A DNA stretch of 29,648 nt from JBBDIM01 sp040880405 (GCA_040880405.1 JBBDIM010000092.1:1-29648), one strand, 5' to 3'; counted from the stretch's first letter, positions 15,612 to 23,792 are shown. The notes: a model not told the origin generated them from the sequence alone. Translations and numbers: made by a program.

Positions 15612-15887
15612 GGGTGCCATGCCCACGCCCGGAAAGCGTGGGCATGAGAAGTGCCAGATGATCCTGTCTCTTCCGAGAAGTCCGGACGCCTTTTCCGGTT
15701 CCATCAGGCGATATTGCCGGAGCGACAGGGTTCCATTCGCGGAATGTCCGGCGAGTGAAAGGTGCAAAGATAGTCAACCAACCGTAGGTTCGGGGTCGGC
15801 CGTTTCGGTTATTGTTAATCGCGAGTTGCCGGTGGAAAACAGGCCCGCCCAAACATGCCCACGTTGGAGGGCGTGGGCATGGCACCC
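15612..15887 (-). mobile_element. Family-1 terminal-hairpin element, copy C (276 bp)
   Basis: The terminal hairpins are at 15612-15646 and 15854-15887. The left one has a different loop (CCGGAAAG type) from the right one (TTGGAGGG type), so the two ends have diverged while both stems remain perfect. Relative to copy B it is inverted; the shared interior includes GGCCGTTTCGGTTATTGTTA and GTCCGGACGCC-like text. It carries about 60 bp absent from copies B and D. It ends about 70 bp from the mnmG stop codon. Confidence 0.85.
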
Positions 15888-15913
15888 GAAGCGAGCACCA
15901 AATTCGCGGAAAG

Positions 15914-15942
15914 TGCCGGCGGGGACGCCAGCGGTCCCAGGG
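15914..15942. repeat. 29-bp repeat near the mnmG 3' end
   Basis: TGCCGGCGGGGACGCCAGCG plus GTCCCAGGG differs at three positions from 23652-23680, which lies next to the ispH stop. Each forms a 7-bp stem around a GGGA loop. Both copies lie within about 45 bp of the stop codon of a housekeeping gene. Confidence 0.6.
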
Positions 15943-15957
15943 ACAACAGTTGTTCCG

Positions 15958-17865
15958 CTACCGCCGTTCATCCGGCGGCGTATATCTCGGTAGCGAGGTT
16001 TCGATCGGCGGCGGCGTGGGGGTTTCTCCTCCCCGGGCTTGCATCCGACCTTCCAGATAAACCAGCAGCAGCGCAATATCCGAGGGCGTGATCCCGCTGA
16101 TCCGTTCCGCTTGGGCCAAGGTGGTCGGCTGGAACTTGGCCAGCTTTTCCCGCGCTTCGGCTCGCATTTGGGTTAGCTTCGAGAAATCGAACCGCTCTGG
16201 GATGCGTTTGTCGGAAAGCCGCTTCTGCCGCGCGATCTCACCTTGCGCCCGAGCGATGTAACCGGCGTAGCGCAAGTCATAAATGAGCTGAAGGGCCGCT
16301 TCTTCGGAGATAGCTTGTAATGCCGGGGCCATGCTTTGGACCTGCTCCCACGCGACATCAGGCCGCTTGAGTACTTGGAGTAGCGTTTGCCCTTCCGGGT
16401 TTCGCGTGCTTTGCAGCACCTGGGTCGCCTCCTCGATTTGCCGCTCTTTCTCATCTAGACGGTTGAGCCGCTGGGTAGTCGCCAAACCCAACTCGGCCGC
16501 TTGCCGGGTTAGGCGGCGATCGGCGTTGTCTTGCCGCAATAGCAAGCGATGCTCGGCTCGGCTGGTGAACATCCGGTACGGTTCATCGACACCCCGGGTC
16601 ACCAGGTCATCGATCAGTACCCCGATGTAGGCCTGATCGCGGCTGAGGACCAGCGGCTCATCACCCCGCTCGGCAAGCGCCGCGTTGGCCCCGGCGATCA
16701 GCCCTTGAGCGGCCGCCTCTTCGTAGCCGGTGGTCCCGTTGATTTGCCCCGCGAAGTAAAGCCCCCGCACGCTTTTGGTTTCCAGCGAGGGCCAAAGCTG
16801 ATCGGGCGGGCAGTAGTCGTACTCCACCGCGTAGCCATACCGCATGATTTGGGCCTTCTCTAGCCCAGGGATCAACCGCATGATGGCGTCCTGCACGTCA
16901 CGGGGGAGGCTGGTCGAGATGCCGTTGATGTAGACTTCGCGATTGGTCCAACCCTCAGGCTCCAGGAACAATTGGTGCCGATCCTTATCGGCAAACCGCA
17001 CCACCTTGTCCTCAATCGAGGGGCAGTAGCGCGGCCCGCGGGAATCGATTTGCCCGGAGTACATTGGGGCTCGGTGCAGGTTTTCCCGAATCAGGTTGTG
17101 GACCGCTTGGTTGGTGTAGGTGATGTGGCACGGCATCTGCTCGCCGGTCAGCTTGTCCGTGAGGTACGAGAAAGGCTGCGGCTGCTCGTCCCCTGGTTGA
17201 ATCTCAGTTTGGGCGAAGTCGATGCCGTTGAAGTTCACCCGAGGCGGGGTTCCGGTCTTGAACCGCTCGACGCGAAAGCCAAGCTCGTTCAAGGACTTGC
17301 TAATCCCGGTGGTGGTCCCTTCGCCACCCCGGCCGCCGGGGGTTTTCGACTTGCCGGTGTGCATGATCGCGGCCAGGAAGGTGCCGGTGGTCAGCACGAT
17401 TCGCCGGGCGCGATAGATCGCATTGCCCTGGACCTCCACCCCCACGATCCGCGTTTCCTCCCCGACCGTCTCCCACACCAACTGGGCGACGATCTCCTGC
17501 CGGAGGTCGAGGTTCGCTTGATCTTCGACCAGCGTCTTCACATGAAACTGGTATGCCTTCTTGTCCGCCTGGGCCCTGGGGCTGTGCATCGCCGGGCCTT
17601 TGCGGCGGTTGAGCAGGCGGAACTGGATTCCAGTGGCGTCGATCGCCTGTCCCATCACACCACCCAGGGCGTCGATCTCACGGACGATCTGCCCCTTGGC
17701 GATTCCCCCGATCGCTGGGTTACAGCTCATTTGGGCGACCGTATCGAGATTGGTCGTGAGCAGCGCGGTCTTCGCGCCCAACCGTGCGGCGGCCATCGCG
17801 GCCTCGGTTCCGGCATGCCCGGCCCCGACCACAATCACGTCGTATTGATACTGCGAAGCGGACAT
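15958..17865 (-). CDS. mnmG: MnmG (GidA), tRNA uridine-34 modification flavoprotein
   Basis: The product is 635 residues from the ATG at 17865; a TTG two codons earlier is less likely. The N-terminal Rossmann site is VIVVGAGHAGTEAA (10-23). Signature segments follow: MSCNPAIGGIAKG, RGPRYCPSIEDKVVRF-type text (here GPRYCPSIEDK), GYAVEYDYCPPDQL, and GQINGTTGYEEAAAQGL. The C-terminal helical domain with RYAGYIARAQGE and ISGITPSDIALLLVYL binds MnmE and tRNA. With MnmE the enzyme installs the carboxymethylaminomethyl group on U34 of certain tRNAs, using FAD, NADH and methylene-tetrahydrofolate. A Pro/Thr/Arg tail of about 20 residues follows the usual end. mnmE is not in the window. Confidence 0.97.
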   Translation of the reverse strand: MSASQYQYDVIVVGAGHAGTEAAMAAARLGAKTALLTTNLDTVAQMSCNPAIGGIAKGQIVREIDALGGVMGQAIDATGIQFRLLNRRKGPAMHSPRAQADKKAYQFHVKTLVEDQANLDLRQEIVAQLVWETVGEETRIVGVEVQGNAIYRARRIVLTTGTFLAAIMHTGKSKTPGGRGGEGTTTGISKSLNELGFRVERFKTGTPPRVNFNGIDFAQTEIQPGDEQPQPFSYLTDKLTGEQMPCHITYTNQAVHNLIRENLHRAPMYSGQIDSRGPRYCPSIEDKVVRFADKDRHQLFLEPEGWTNREVYINGISTSLPRDVQDAIMRLIPGLEKAQIMRYGYAVEYDYCPPDQLWPSLETKSVRGLYFAGQINGTTGYEEAAAQGLIAGANAALAERGDEPLVLSRDQAYIGVLIDDLVTRGVDEPYRMFTSRAEHRLLLRQDNADRRLTRQAAELGLATTQRLNRLDEKERQIEEATQVLQSTRNPEGQTLLQVLKRPDVAWEQVQSMAPALQAISEEAALQLIYDLRYAGYIARAQGEIARQKRLSDKRIPERFDFSKLTQMRAEAREKLAKFQPTTLAQAERISGITPSDIALLLVYLEGRMQARGGETPTPPPIETSLPRYTPPDERR

Positions 17866-17944
17866 CGGCAATCGCTATGGGGATAGGAAACAAGGAGCGG
17901 GAAGTCCCCTTCAGTCTACGCCAGAGGGTCGCGCCGCCGATAGG

Positions 17945-18033
17945 GCGTGGGAAAGGGGTCAGGACTCTTTTTCATGACACGCTTGCCAATGGTTTACGTC
18001 AAGTGAAAAAGAGTCCTGACCCCTTTCCCACGC
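17945..18033. repeat. Family-2 palindrome, copy 2
   Basis: Perfect 30-base arms at 17945-17974 and 18004-18033 surround a 29-base loop. The arm outer ends are GTGGGAAAGG/CCTTTCCCAC, differing from the other copies by paired changes. It sits in the divergent gap between mnmG and the HpnG-like gene, about 80 bp upstream of mnmG and 100 bp upstream of the latter. Confidence 0.92.
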
Positions 18034-18136
18034 GTAAACCTTCTCGGTTCCGATTCGCATCCGCCGCCGTTTCCCGTTATAACCGAGGACAGAGCCGACC
18101 CATCCCACGTTCGCCCTCTTACCTGAGATTTCCCCC

Positions 18137-19006
18137 ATGCTGCTGCGGTCGCTGGTTACTCACTGGATTCAGCAACAGGCCCGAACCACCTTGCAGGAAA
18201 CGCTCTCACAGCGGGCCAATGAGTCGGTCTCGGCTGAGGAGGCGACCAGCCAGCCGATTTCGCTGGTGGTGCAGTATGCCCTGGGGATCGAATCGGCCGG
18301 GCTGCACGACTTGCTCGAAGGCCGAGTCCGCGCCCATCTGAATGAGTTGCCGGTGGTGGTGGGGAACCTGGGGCCGGTGCGTGTGGCCTGTGTCGATGGC
18401 GGGGTCGGGCGGATCAAGGCGCTGGCCGCCACCGAGCGGATTCTGACGCACATCAAACCGGCGATGCTCATTTCGGCCGGGTTCGCCGGCGGGTTGGTCT
18501 CCGGGCTGCGCAAGGGGAATGTCGTAGTAGCGGACGAGGTTTTAAATGAGGCGGAAGATCGTTTCCCGCTAACCCTGCCTGGCCCTCGCGATCAACTGGC
18601 CGCCGCCAAAGGGGTGCATGTTGGCAGGCTGCTCACCGTCGACCGGATCATCCGCGAGCCAGCCGAGAAAAAGCAGTTGGGTGAACGACTGGAGGCGATT
18701 GCGGTCGATATGGAGACCTTCGCGGTCGCCAAAGTCTGCGCTCAGCATGAGACGCCGCTGCTGTCGATCCGGATCATCTCCGACTCGGTCGACCAGCCAC
18801 TGCCCCGGCACCTGGAACGCTTGGTACAGCAAAAAACGACCTCGCGAATGCTAGGTGCCGCCGCAGCCGCGATCTTCAACAAGCCGTCGAGCATCAAGGA
18901 GATGTTCGATTTACACGGCACGGCGGTGAAGGCGAGCGACAGCCTCGCGAGCTTCCTGGCGGGGATTATTCCGCAGTTGGAGTTGCCGGAAAGTAGTGAA
19001 GGATAA
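18137..19006 (+). CDS. hpnG: Nucleoside phosphorylase-family protein, probable HpnG
   Basis: The product is 289 residues of the PNP/MTA-SAH nucleosidase superfamily. Landmarks are SAGFAGGL (113-120), the purine and ribose binding VDMETFAVA (190-198, Glu193), and RIISDSVDQ with the probable catalytic Asp216. HpnG enzymes of this superfamily phosphorolyse adenosylhopane to adenine and phosphoribosylhopane, the step after HpnH. The assignment rests on the presence of shc, hpnH and hpnCDE in this window; the fold alone would also fit an MTA/SAH nucleosidase. About 40 N-terminal residues with amphipathic character (LLRSLVTHWIQQQARTTLQ) precede the core and are not usual for MTA/SAH nucleosidase. 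The gene is convergent with hpnE. No clear Shine-Dalgarno precedes the ATG at 18137. Confidence 0.7.
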   Translation: MLLRSLVTHWIQQQARTTLQETLSQRANESVSAEEATSQPISLVVQYALGIESAGLHDLLEGRVRAHLNELPVVVGNLGPVRVACVDGGVGRIKALAATERILTHIKPAMLISAGFAGGLVSGLRKGNVVVADEVLNEAEDRFPLTLPGPRDQLAAAKGVHVGRLLTVDRIIREPAEKKQLGERLEAIAVDMETFAVAKVCAQHETPLLSIRIISDSVDQPLPRHLERLVQQKTTSRMLGAAAAAIFNKPSSIKEMFDLHGTAVKASDSLASFLAGIIPQLELPESSEG

Positions 19007-19072
19007 TTGCCTCGCCACGTCGAAGTGAGTGCGCGGTTGAGAATTGATCCGCCTTTGGCCTGTAGCGCGGGA

Positions 19073-19150
19073 AGGGGATAAGTCCCGTGTTGGGTACTTC
19101 GCCCGCGGGTTTTTATTTTCTGAAATGCAGAGCGAGGGGACTCATCCCCT
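19073..19150. repeat. Imperfect inverted repeat between convergent hpnG and hpnE
   Basis: AGGGGATAAGTCCC (19073-19086) pairs with GGGGACTCATCCCCT (19136-19150) with one mismatch. The core GGGGATRAG is shared with the nested repeats at 6587-6824. It lies between the two 3' ends and could end transcription from both sides. Confidence 0.6.
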
Positions 19151-19223
19151 GGGAGGTCCAGGGCGCAAGGATGATTATCCGCTTTCCTTTTTCCGCCTTA
19201 AACCCAGCGGATTTCACTCGTTT

Positions 19224-20660
19224 TCACTGGAAGTGGAAAAACAGCCGGCTCAGCAGGGCGGGGCGGGGGTCGGGCGTGAGGATCGGCTCGTCGATACCAT
19301 ACTTCCGCAGGATCGCCTCGGCCGCCAAGTAGCCGCTGCGGACGGCCCCTTCCATGGTCGAGGGCCACCCGGTGGCGGTCCAGTCTCCCGCCAAGGCGAA
19401 GCCGGGCAGCGAAGTGGCCTGTGTGGGGCGAATCGCCTCGGTTTGGGGCGTGGCGGAGAAAACCGCCTTCCGCTCGGTCACCACCTGCCAGTCGACCAGC
19501 GAGACCTGTTCCTGGTCCGGGAAGATCTCGTGCAGTTCTTCCAGCACATAACGCACAATCTGTTCGCCGCCGCGACCGATCAGGTCGTCGGAGGCACTGA
19601 TCACCACCTGATAATAATAGGCCTGCGAGTCCCCAATTTGTTGGCGGCCATGGTTGAAGATCCATTGGCTGACGCGGTCGAGGATCACCGCGTGCGGCAG
19701 ATCGGTGATCGGGCAGTCGAGCCAGAGGTGGACGCTGGAAATGGGTGAAGTGGGGATTTCCGCCAATTGATCCAGGAATGGGACATGCGGGGCGACCCCA
19801 TTGCCCAGGATCTTGGGTAATTGATGCCAAGGGGCGGCGCAGATCACGCTGTCGAAAGTTTCAGCCTCATCGCCATTGGCCAACAGGCGAAACCGGGAGC
19901 CCGTCGTTTCGACCTTGGTAATCGCCTTGCCGCGGGTGATTTGCACGCCGCGCGCGTCGAGGGCCGCGTGGCTCCGGTGATCAAACACTTCCTGCAAAGG
20001 CACCCTCGGCACGAGCACCTCGTACGCACCTCGGGTTCGCAGGAATCCATCGACAAACACCTTTCGCGCCGCCGAATAGGCGACTTGATCCAGCGGAGCG
20101 CCCAAAGCGCTCACCAGCACGACATTCCAAAACCGCTGGATCACCGCCTCCCCTTGGTCTTGCTGCCTCAGCCAGTGGAGCATGGTCCAACCTGCCTCTG
20201 CCGAGCTGACCGGGCTGCGCGCCATTTGCCATAAGGCATTGGTGATTTGGCGTTTGTCAGCGCGGCTCAGGTACCCCTGTCGGCGAAAGGCACCCGCCAA
20301 GTGCAGTGGGGCTGGCAGGTAACGGTTGGCGGTAAACGCGTAGGGTTTCCCGTCATGGCTGACGAAGGTGAGGGTTTTGTCGCGACGAAAGGCATCGCTC
20401 AAATCGAGCTGCTTGCAGAAGGCGATGAAGTTGACGCAGCAGCCCATCGCCACATGCTGGCAGCGGTCGACCCACGATTGGACCGATTGATCGTGGTACG
20501 ACCCGGCGCGGCCTCCGAGCGAGCGACGGGCTTCCCATAAGTGGACCTCCAGCGGAAATCGCGAGAGGGCCTCGGCCGCCGCCAAGCCCGCGAGTCCACC
20601 ACCGATGATCGCCACCTTGGGCCGAGTGGAAAACGACGTTTCGGCGGCCTTAAACGACAT
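19224..20660 (-). CDS. hpnE: HpnE, squalene-forming FAD-dependent desaturase
   Basis: The product is 478 residues. The dinucleotide-binding site VAIIGGGLAGLAAAEAL (16-32) and the WEARRSLGGRAGSY segment (42-55) place it in the phytoene desaturase/amine oxidase family; WVDRCQHVAMGCCVNF is typical of HpnE. The C-terminal FAD motif is LPGFALAGDWTATGWPSTMEGA-like, split here into FALAGDWTATGWP and MEGAVRSGYLAA. HpnE reduces hydroxysqualene to squalene, the last step of the three-enzyme bacterial route. The ATG at 20660 overlaps the end of hpnD by 11 bases, so the two are probably translationally coupled. Confidence 0.94.
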   Translation of the reverse strand: MSFKAAETSFSTRPKVAIIGGGLAGLAAAEALSRFPLEVHLWEARRSLGGRAGSYHDQSVQSWVDRCQHVAMGCCVNFIAFCKQLDLSDAFRRDKTLTFVSHDGKPYAFTANRYLPAPLHLAGAFRRQGYLSRADKRQITNALWQMARSPVSSAEAGWTMLHWLRQQDQGEAVIQRFWNVVLVSALGAPLDQVAYSAARKVFVDGFLRTRGAYEVLVPRVPLQEVFDHRSHAALDARGVQITRGKAITKVETTGSRFRLLANGDEAETFDSVICAAPWHQLPKILGNGVAPHVPFLDQLAEIPTSPISSVHLWLDCPITDLPHAVILDRVSQWIFNHGRQQIGDSQAYYYQVVISASDDLIGRGGEQIVRYVLEELHEIFPDQEQVSLVDWQVVTERKAVFSATPQTEAIRPTQATSLPGFALAGDWTATGWPSTMEGAVRSGYLAAEAILRKYGIDEPILTPDPRPALLSRLFFHFQ

Positions 20661-21576
20661 GACGAACCTTCTCAGGACGCGGCGTCGGGTTGATTGACGG
20701 CGCTGGTTCGAGCGTCGGCGCGGGGACCAACTGCGAGAAGGCGAGCGAGGTCAACAGCTTCACCTTCCGCCAGGAACTGACGCGTACGCGGCGATGCAGC
20801 ACCGCCTCCGGGTCTTCGGCGATGCGATCCAGTAGGTTCCGGTAAATCGACATCATCGCGGTAAAAATCTTGCGGCCATCCTCATGCAGCGAAGGGGTAA
20901 GCCGCTCGGCCGACTGGAACAGGTCGCGAGCCCTGGCGATTTGGAATCGCATCAGCGCTCGAAATTCTTCGCTGTCCGATCCACTGGTGAGCATCTCCCG
21001 CGTCACGCCAAAGGCTTCCAGTTCATCGCTGGGCAAATAGACGCGGCCGCTTAAGGCGTCTTCTCGGAGGTCGCGGAGGATGTTGGTCAGTTGGAAGGCG
21101 TAGCCGCAGTCGGTGGCTGGTTGGAGGTCGATGTCGTCGCGGAGGCCCCAAATTCGGATGCAGGACAAGCCAACCACCGAGGCGACCTGGTAGCAGTAGT
21201 TTCGGAGTTGCTCGTAGTTCTCGAATTGCCGGGGATAGAGATCGGTCTCGACCCCTTGGATCGACTGTTCCAGGTATTGAGGCGGAATATCGAATTTCCG
21301 GAGGGTATCGACCACGGCGGGAAGCCGCACGTCATGGAATTCCCCCGCCAAGGCCGCTTGCAGTTGATAACGCCAGGCATCGAGATCGGCCTGTCGCTGG
21401 GTCGTGTCGCCACCGTTGTCCCCCAGGTCGTCGGTATGCCGGAAAAAGGCGTATAGGGCGTACATCGCCTGGCGCTTTTCGCGGGGCAGAAACCAAAACG
21501 AAAGGAGGAAGTTTGAGGCCGATTTGCGTGAGGCGCGGCGGCAGGCCGCGTAACTCGCTTCCAATGAGACCTTCAC
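20650..21576 (-). CDS. hpnD: HpnD, presqualene diphosphate synthase
   Basis: The product is 308 residues of the squalene/phytoene synthase family. The first Asp-rich motif is HTDDLGD (Asp49, Asp50, Asp53), and the second is LRDLREDALSGRVYLP (Asp169, Asp173). YCYQVASVVGLSCIRI is the conserved helix between them. HpnD condenses two farnesyl diphosphates to presqualene diphosphate. The second of two adjacent paralogues, it is assigned HpnD rather than HpnC from the REDAL..GRVYLP form and gene order hpnC-hpnD-hpnE. The ATG overlaps the hpnC TGA by four bases (ATGA). Confidence 0.93.
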   Translation of the reverse strand: MKVSLEASYAACRRASRKSASNFLLSFWFLPREKRQAMYALYAFFRHTDDLGDNGGDTTQRQADLDAWRYQLQAALAGEFHDVRLPAVVDTLRKFDIPPQYLEQSIQGVETDLYPRQFENYEQLRNYCYQVASVVGLSCIRIWGLRDDIDLQPATDCGYAFQLTNILRDLREDALSGRVYLPSDELEAFGVTREMLTSGSDSEEFRALMRFQIARARDLFQSAERLTPSLHEDGRKIFTAMMSIYRNLLDRIAEDPEAVLHRRVRVSSWRKVKLLTSLAFSQLVPAPTLEPAPSINPTPRPEKVRHVV

Positions 21577-22661
21577 GAGGGCACCTTCCTGTCGACTTCC
21601 GTGTGCTGGGGGCCAAGGGATTTACCTAGTCGCTGGTGGGGGCCGCATAAGTCGGTTTGGTATCGCCGACTACCCCGGAGGCGAGCATGATACCACGCCT
21701 TGGTCAACAGCCGAAGCTTGGTGAGCCGGCTCACCTCAGGTCGGCGATTCCAGGTATCATACCCGAATCGACGGACCGCTTGCACTGTGGCCAATCCCCC
21801 TTCCACAAACAGGGCGACATCGACCTTCAAATCGTCAGAGACCTCACCCACAATCGGGGCCCCACGCCGCAGATATTCCTCCGCGCGATCGACCTGGAAC
21901 TTGACCAGTTCCTTAAACCGCGGTTGCCTAGCGGCCATGGCGAGATCGTCCGCTGGCAGATCGAACCGCGCAAAATCCTCCGCCGGGAGGTAGACTCGGT
22001 TGATTTCCCAGTCTCGGCGGAGGTCCTGCCAGAAGTTGATGAGCTGCAAGCCGGTGCAAACCTGGTCGGCGTAGGCCTGGGACTCTGGCGTGACCGACCG
22101 CCCCAAATAGAGCACCAAATGTCCGACCGGGTTGGCCGAGCGGCGACAGTAGTCCTCTAGTTGCGCAAATGTTTCATACCGCGTGACAATCTGGTCCTGC
22201 CGGAAAGCGGAGATCAGGTCTTGAAACGGGGTGATCGGGATGTCGAACTCCTGGATTGTCTGCCGTAGGGCGACCATCACCGGATGTCGCGGGGTCCCTT
22301 GATAGCAGGCCTCCAGTTGTTGATTCCACCAGCTCAACAGCCGCAAACTCTCGCTCCGGTCGTCGATCTCGTCCGCCAGGTCGTCCGACCAACGGCAGAA
22401 GCCGTAGATGCTGGCGAAATGGGGCCTCAGACGCTGCGGCAGCAGCCAACTGGCGACCGTGAAATTCTCGTAATGGCGGCGTGTCAGATCCTCGCAATAG
22501 GCGAGGGCCTCGGCCTGTGAGGCGGTCGAAAAGTCTCCTCCTGGTCCGTAGCGAACCAAATCGTCCCGAAATGTGCTCAATACGTTGATCCTGTGGATGG
22601 TGAAAGGGGGTGGTGACGTGCGGTTGGTGCTAGAGGGTAATGCCGGACGCTCTGGCCGCAT
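21573..22661 (-). CDS. hpnC: HpnC, hydroxysqualene synthase
   Basis: The product is up to 362 residues. Squalene synthase family motifs are SDDLADE (Asp93, Asp94, Asp97) and LINFWQDLRRDWEINRVYLP (Asp213, Asp217). HYENFTVASWLLP (63-75) is the typical HpnC opening. The enzyme converts presqualene diphosphate to hydroxysqualene for HpnE. The start is uncertain. The ATG at 22661 lacks a Shine-Dalgarno and gives about 45 residues before the conserved part; a TTG at 22580 has AGGAT eight bases upstream and would give a 335-residue protein. If the ATG is right, hpnC and ispH are divergent with only 45 bp between start codons. Confidence 0.93.
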   Translation of the reverse strand: MRPERPALPSSTNRTSPPPFTIHRINVLSTFRDDLVRYGPGGDFSTASQAEALAYCEDLTRRHYENFTVASWLLPQRLRPHFASIYGFCRWSDDLADEIDDRSESLRLLSWWNQQLEACYQGTPRHPVMVALRQTIQEFDIPITPFQDLISAFRQDQIVTRYETFAQLEDYCRRSANPVGHLVLYLGRSVTPESQAYADQVCTGLQLINFWQDLRRDWEINRVYLPAEDFARFDLPADDLAMAARQPRFKELVKFQVDRAEEYLRRGAPIVGEVSDDLKVDVALFVEGGLATVQAVRRFGYDTWNRRPEVSRLTKLRLLTKAWYHARLRGSRRYQTDLCGPHQRLGKSLGPQHTEVDRKVPS

Positions 22662-22706
22662 TTACGGCCATCCGGTAAGATGCACAAGTAGGAGGGTGCC
22701 CACCTA

Positions 22707-23642
22707 ATGAATGTGATTTTAGCAAGTCCCCGCGGTTTCTGCGCGGGTGTCAACATGGCGATTGAAAGCCTCGATCTCGCGATCAAGGCGTTTGGTAGCC
22801 CGGTGTATGTCTATCACGAGATCGTCCACAACAAGTATGTGGTCGAGTCGTTCCGCGCGAAGGGGGGCGTGTTTGTTGACAACCTGTCCGAGGTCCCGCA
22901 CGATTCGTACCTGCTGTTCAGCGCCCATGGTGTCTCACCGGAAGTCCGCCAACTCGCGAAATCGCGGAACCTGACGGCGATCGACGCCACCTGCCCCTTG
23001 GTGACTAAGGTCCATCTAGAGGCGATCCGCTTCGCGAAACAGGGTTACACGATTGTCCTGATCGGCCACGAAGGGCACGACGAGGTGGTCGGCACCATGG
23101 GTGAGGCCCCGGAGGCGATTATGTTGGTAGAGTCTCCCGAAGAGGCCGCCGCGCTCACCGTGGCGGACGAATCGAAGATCGCCTACCTGACACAAACCAC
23201 GCTTTCGGTCGACGACGCCTCCCGCATCATCGACGCCCTGAAAGTCCGCTTCCCGCAGATCGTCGGACCACCCAAGGCCGACATCTGCTACGCGACCCAA
23301 AACCGGCAAGAGGCGGTTCGGATTCTCGCGCCGGAGGCGGACTTGGTGTTGGTCCTGGGAAGCCAAAACAGCTCGAACAGCCAGCGGCTGAAAGAACTGG
23401 CAAAGGATCAGGGGAAAGCTGCCTATCTCATCGACGGCCGCCAAGATCTCTCGGATGAATGGTTCCACGCGGAGCAAACCGTCCTGGTCACCGCCGGGGC
23501 GAGTGCCCCGGAGAAGGTGGTCGAGGAAGTGATCGATTATTTGGTGGAGCGGTTCGCCGCGAAAGTTCGAATCAGTTCGATCCGCGAAGAGGAAGTGCAT
23601 TTTCCTCTGCCCAGGGAGCTGCGTGGCGTGGCGATTACGTAG
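22707..23642 (+). CDS. ispH: IspH (LytB), HMBPP reductase
   Basis: The product is 311 residues, the usual length. The three cluster cysteines are Cys12 (GFCAGV), Cys96 (DATCPLV) and Cys194 (ICYATQN). Active-site residues are also seen: His41 (EIVHN), His74 (SAHGV), His124 and Glu126 (HEGHDE) and the TQTTLS segment (162-167). IspH makes IPP and DMAPP in the last step of the MEP pathway. GGAGG lies 11 bases before the ATG. The gene is divergent from hpnCDE, linking supply of precursor to squalene synthesis. A 29-bp repeat begins 9 bp past the stop codon and a family-2 palindrome 45 bp past it. Confidence 0.97.
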   Translation: MNVILASPRGFCAGVNMAIESLDLAIKAFGSPVYVYHEIVHNKYVVESFRAKGGVFVDNLSEVPHDSYLLFSAHGVSPEVRQLAKSRNLTAIDATCPLVTKVHLEAIRFAKQGYTIVLIGHEGHDEVVGTMGEAPEAIMLVESPEEAAALTVADESKIAYLTQTTLSVDDASRIIDALKVRFPQIVGPPKADICYATQNRQEAVRILAPEADLVLVLGSQNSSNSQRLKELAKDQGKAAYLIDGRQDLSDEWFHAEQTVLVTAGASAPEKVVEEVIDYLVERFAAKVRISSIREEEVHFPLPRELRGVAIT

Positions 23643-23651
23643 TGCTGCGAT

Positions 23652-23680
23652 TGCCGACGGGGACGTCGGCGGTCCCAGGG
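23652..23680. repeat. 29-bp repeat just past the ispH stop
   Basis: GCCGACGGGGACGTCGGC followed by GGTCCCAGGG, closely matching 15914-15942. The stem GCCGACG/CGTCGGC around GGGA is perfect here, where the other copy has a G-T pair. Confidence 0.6.
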
Positions 23681-23687
23681 GGTGGCC

Positions 23688-23772
23688 GTGCAAAAGGGGT
23701 CAGGACTCTTTTTCACGTGGCGTTAACAATTTGAATACGTTTAGGGAAAAAGAGTCCTGACCCCTTTTGCAC
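23688..23772. repeat. Family-2 palindrome, copy 3
   Basis: Perfect 27-base arms at 23688-23714 and 23746-23772 surround a 31-base loop. The arm ends read GTGCAAAAGG/CCTTTTGCAC. It lies between the convergent 3' ends of ispH and the DUF1080 gene, 20 bp from the stop codon of the latter. Confidence 0.92.
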
Positions 23773-23792
23773 TCGCGGATCACACCGGGCGT

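Noticed and set aside
14186..15887. CRISPR-like spacing of repeats between 14.2 and 15.9 kb
   Set aside because: The repeats are inverted termini of two separate elements, not direct repeats with uniform spacers, and no cas gene is present.
22691..22706. Possible hairpin masking the ispH ribosome binding site (GGGTGCCCACC)
   Set aside because: The stem is only 4 bp with a 2-nt loop, so it is not a credible regulatory structure.
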